64,000 nucleotides of DNA from assembly GCA_014695255.1 (NCBI GenBank), contig JACJNX010000077.1, positions 186,001-250,000 on the forward strand. The letters run 5' to 3'. Shown here one piece after another: positions 62,757 through 64,000 of this stretch (within the stretch, counting starts at the first letter, position 1; each line of letters opens with the position of its first letter). Origin of the DNA: Cyanobacteria bacterium FACHB-63. Lineage in GTDB: Bacteria > Cyanobacteriota > Cyanobacteriia > Leptolyngbyales > Leptolyngbyaceae. Below the pieces are notes generated by a model. It was not told where the DNA came from. It did not search any database and was given only the letters and a program-made list of their open reading frames with translations. Made by a program: the position numbers and the translations under genes.

Positions 62757-63983
62757 TTAATTCTCAATTGGCAGGACTTTTCGCGCCACGGTTAACACTC
62801 GATCGGCATCAACTGGCTTGGCTAAAAATCCCGATGCCCCGACAAACTTTGCCCGGACTCGATCTATGATTCCGTCACTGCCCGTCAAAATAACAATCGG
62901 GATATCTTTAAAAGCAGAAACCCGTCGAACTTGAGCGCAGATCTCGTACCCATTGGCGATCGGCATGACCAAATCTAGGAAAATTAAGCCAGGTTTTTTC
63001 TCTAGCAGGACGGGCAATGCTTGAATCGAGTCTTGAATACCGACAAACTGATAGCCTGCCTCGGTGAGAATACGCTCCATGAGCTGGCATTCTCGCTTGC
63101 TGTCGTCGATGCAGGCAATGAGCGGAGCGCGGCTTGAGCCGGTGAGCGGCGGTGAGGAGATAATCCGCTGGATCTGATTGTTTTGGGATGCGCTGTTGCT
63201 AGAGGGACTGGGTTTAATAGAGCCAGAAGTCGGTGTGGCCGATTGGGTTGTTCTCGGAATCGATAGATCGGGAATTTGGATCAGGGCAACCAGTCCTTTG
63301 CGGTAAAGGGGCACAAGCACGCGCATGAATTGCAGCAGGTCTTGCTTGGTCAACATTGCGAGATCTCGTAGAGTCCGCCGACCATCGACGATCGAGATGA
63401 GCATTTTGTGGAGTTTTTCTGGAGTGTGTTCTTGCAGTTGCTCCGAATGGCGCAGAGTAGGTGCAAGGTTGGGAGAATGATCTGCAAACCCCAGCGATCG
63501 CCAAGTATTCCATTGTTGCTGCACTTCGTTGAGAAGGTGTTCAGCGTTGAGCAGCGCTAGCGATGCTTCTAGCATGTCTTGAGCATCGGTTTTGAAGGTG
63601 ACGGGTCGGGTTTCTTCCTGCTGAATGATGTCGAACAGAATTTCTTTGACGGTGCTGCGGATTACCGCAACTGCTTGCTCTGGACTGATTTGCTGGGATT
63701 TAACTAAGACATTCAGGGCCTGATAGTCCTGACAGGGCGTATCGGTGGTGGAGGGAAGCGCGATCGCGCTAGGACTAAGATGTGGGCAATGCTGGGTGAG
63801 ATAGCGATGCCAGCGACGGTGAGGATGCGGCCCACCCGTTGCCCAGATTAGCCGCCCCATATAAAGGTATAGACTCCACTGTTGCCCACTACCAAAAACA
63901 TCTAACCGTCCACTAAAGTGCATTCGGCTGCGAATGCCAAGCAAACCGCTAGGAGAATCGGTTGAAGAATCATCAACTAACAT
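62757..63983 (-). CDS. pixG: PatA/PixG-type response regulator
   Basis: A 408-residue protein with an N-terminal PATAN domain (SRMHFSGRLDVFGSGQQWSLYLYMGRLIWATGG near the start, core at 20-50), a middle segment (about 130-230), a Ser/Pro-rich linker and a C-terminal receiver (ACIDDSKRECQLMERIL; LIFLDLVMPIANGYE with the phosphoacceptor Asp; TGSDG; FLAKPVD). This is PixG/TaxP1, the motility output of the phototaxis system. ATG 63983 is used, but the frame stays open to the window edge, so a slightly longer N-terminus is possible. Confidence 0.9.
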   Translation of the reverse strand: MLVDDSSTDSPSGLLGIRSRMHFSGRLDVFGSGQQWSLYLYMGRLIWATGGPHPHRRWHRYLTQHCPHLSPSAIALPSTTDTPCQDYQALNVLVKSQQISPEQAVAVIRSTVKEILFDIIQQEETRPVTFKTDAQDMLEASLALLNAEHLLNEVQQQWNTWRSLGFADHSPNLAPTLRHSEQLQEHTPEKLHKMLISIVDGRRTLRDLAMLTKQDLLQFMRVLVPLYRKGLVALIQIPDLSIPRTTQSATPTSGSIKPSPSSNSASQNNQIQRIISSPPLTGSSRAPLIACIDDSKRECQLMERILTEAGYQFVGIQDSIQALPVLLEKKPGLIFLDLVMPIANGYEICAQVRRVSAFKDIPIVILTGSDGIIDRVRAKFVGASGFLAKPVDADRVLTVARKVLPIEN

Positions 63984-64000
63984 ACCTAACTTCCCATATT

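Overview
The window is chromosomal DNA from a photosynthetic cyanobacterium. HIP1-type octamers (GCGATCGC) and the core CGATCG are frequent throughout. It also carries psbX, ycf66, a high-light-inducible protein, a cyanobacterial AbrB regulator, DUF760 and DUF3318 genes, a phototaxis (Pix-type) operon with GAF photosensor domains, and a glycosyltransferase resembling the hormogonium polysaccharide enzyme HpsE. A filamentous, motile, Leptolyngbya-like organism would fit, but the genus is inference only. No tRNA, rRNA, CRISPR array or prophage was recognised.

Region 1 (1-10 kb) is catabolic. A divergent locus holds most of a tyrosine/homogentisate degradation pathway: fahA (partial, running off the left edge) translationally coupled to an unknown 295-residue protein on the minus strand, facing HPPD, hmgA, a haem-oxygenase-like diiron oxidase candidate, an AMP-forming acyl-CoA ligase and a class I aminotransferase on the plus strand. 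Convergent to this is a two-gene unit of a 2-oxoglutarate/Fe(II) dioxygenase (possible amino-acid hydroxylase) and a cysteine-desulfurase-like PLP enzyme.

Region 2 (10.4-19.2 kb) is a compact minus-strand operon for fatty-acid beta-oxidation: alpha/beta hydrolase, acyl-CoA-synthetase-like protein, a 3-hydroxyacyl-CoA dehydrogenase/enoyl-CoA hydratase fusion, thiolase and FadE. This is unusual for a cyanobacterium, and the synthetase has lost the usual ATP-binding P-loop residues. Two hairpins precede the operon. Regions 1 and 2 together could feed acetoacetyl-CoA, acetyl-CoA and fumarate into central metabolism.

Region 3 (19.3-32.2 kb) is mixed: a MITE-like repeat, a GST, a polar amino-acid ABC transporter (ATPase divergent from a binding-protein/permease fusion), proS, a class II glutamine amidotransferase, a metal-transporter/ferric-reductase-like fusion with a possible copper-binding partner, sdhA, and an operon of two HtrA-like proteases plus a response regulator with a degenerate receiver.

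Region 4 (32.2-39 kb) is the best candidate for an undescribed system. Two paralogous single-pass WD40 proteins share an unusual N-terminal domain and flank a pentapeptide-repeat lipoprotein and a GTPase with a C-terminal membrane anchor.

Region 5 (39-54 kb) is mostly housekeeping and photosynthetic: a lysin-like protein, DUF3318, DUF760, mutY, a Uma2 nuclease, DUF2459, accC, YggT, psbX, ycf66, an Hlip, sdhB, abrB, a CPBP protease, an HpsE-like glycosyltransferase, a Dps protein and an IS1-like fragment.

Region 6 (53.7-64 kb) is a minus-strand phototaxis operon in the order pixG-pixH-pixI-pixJ-pixL-cheW. PixJ carries five GAF domains, four of which have the cysteine expected of cyanobacteriochromes.
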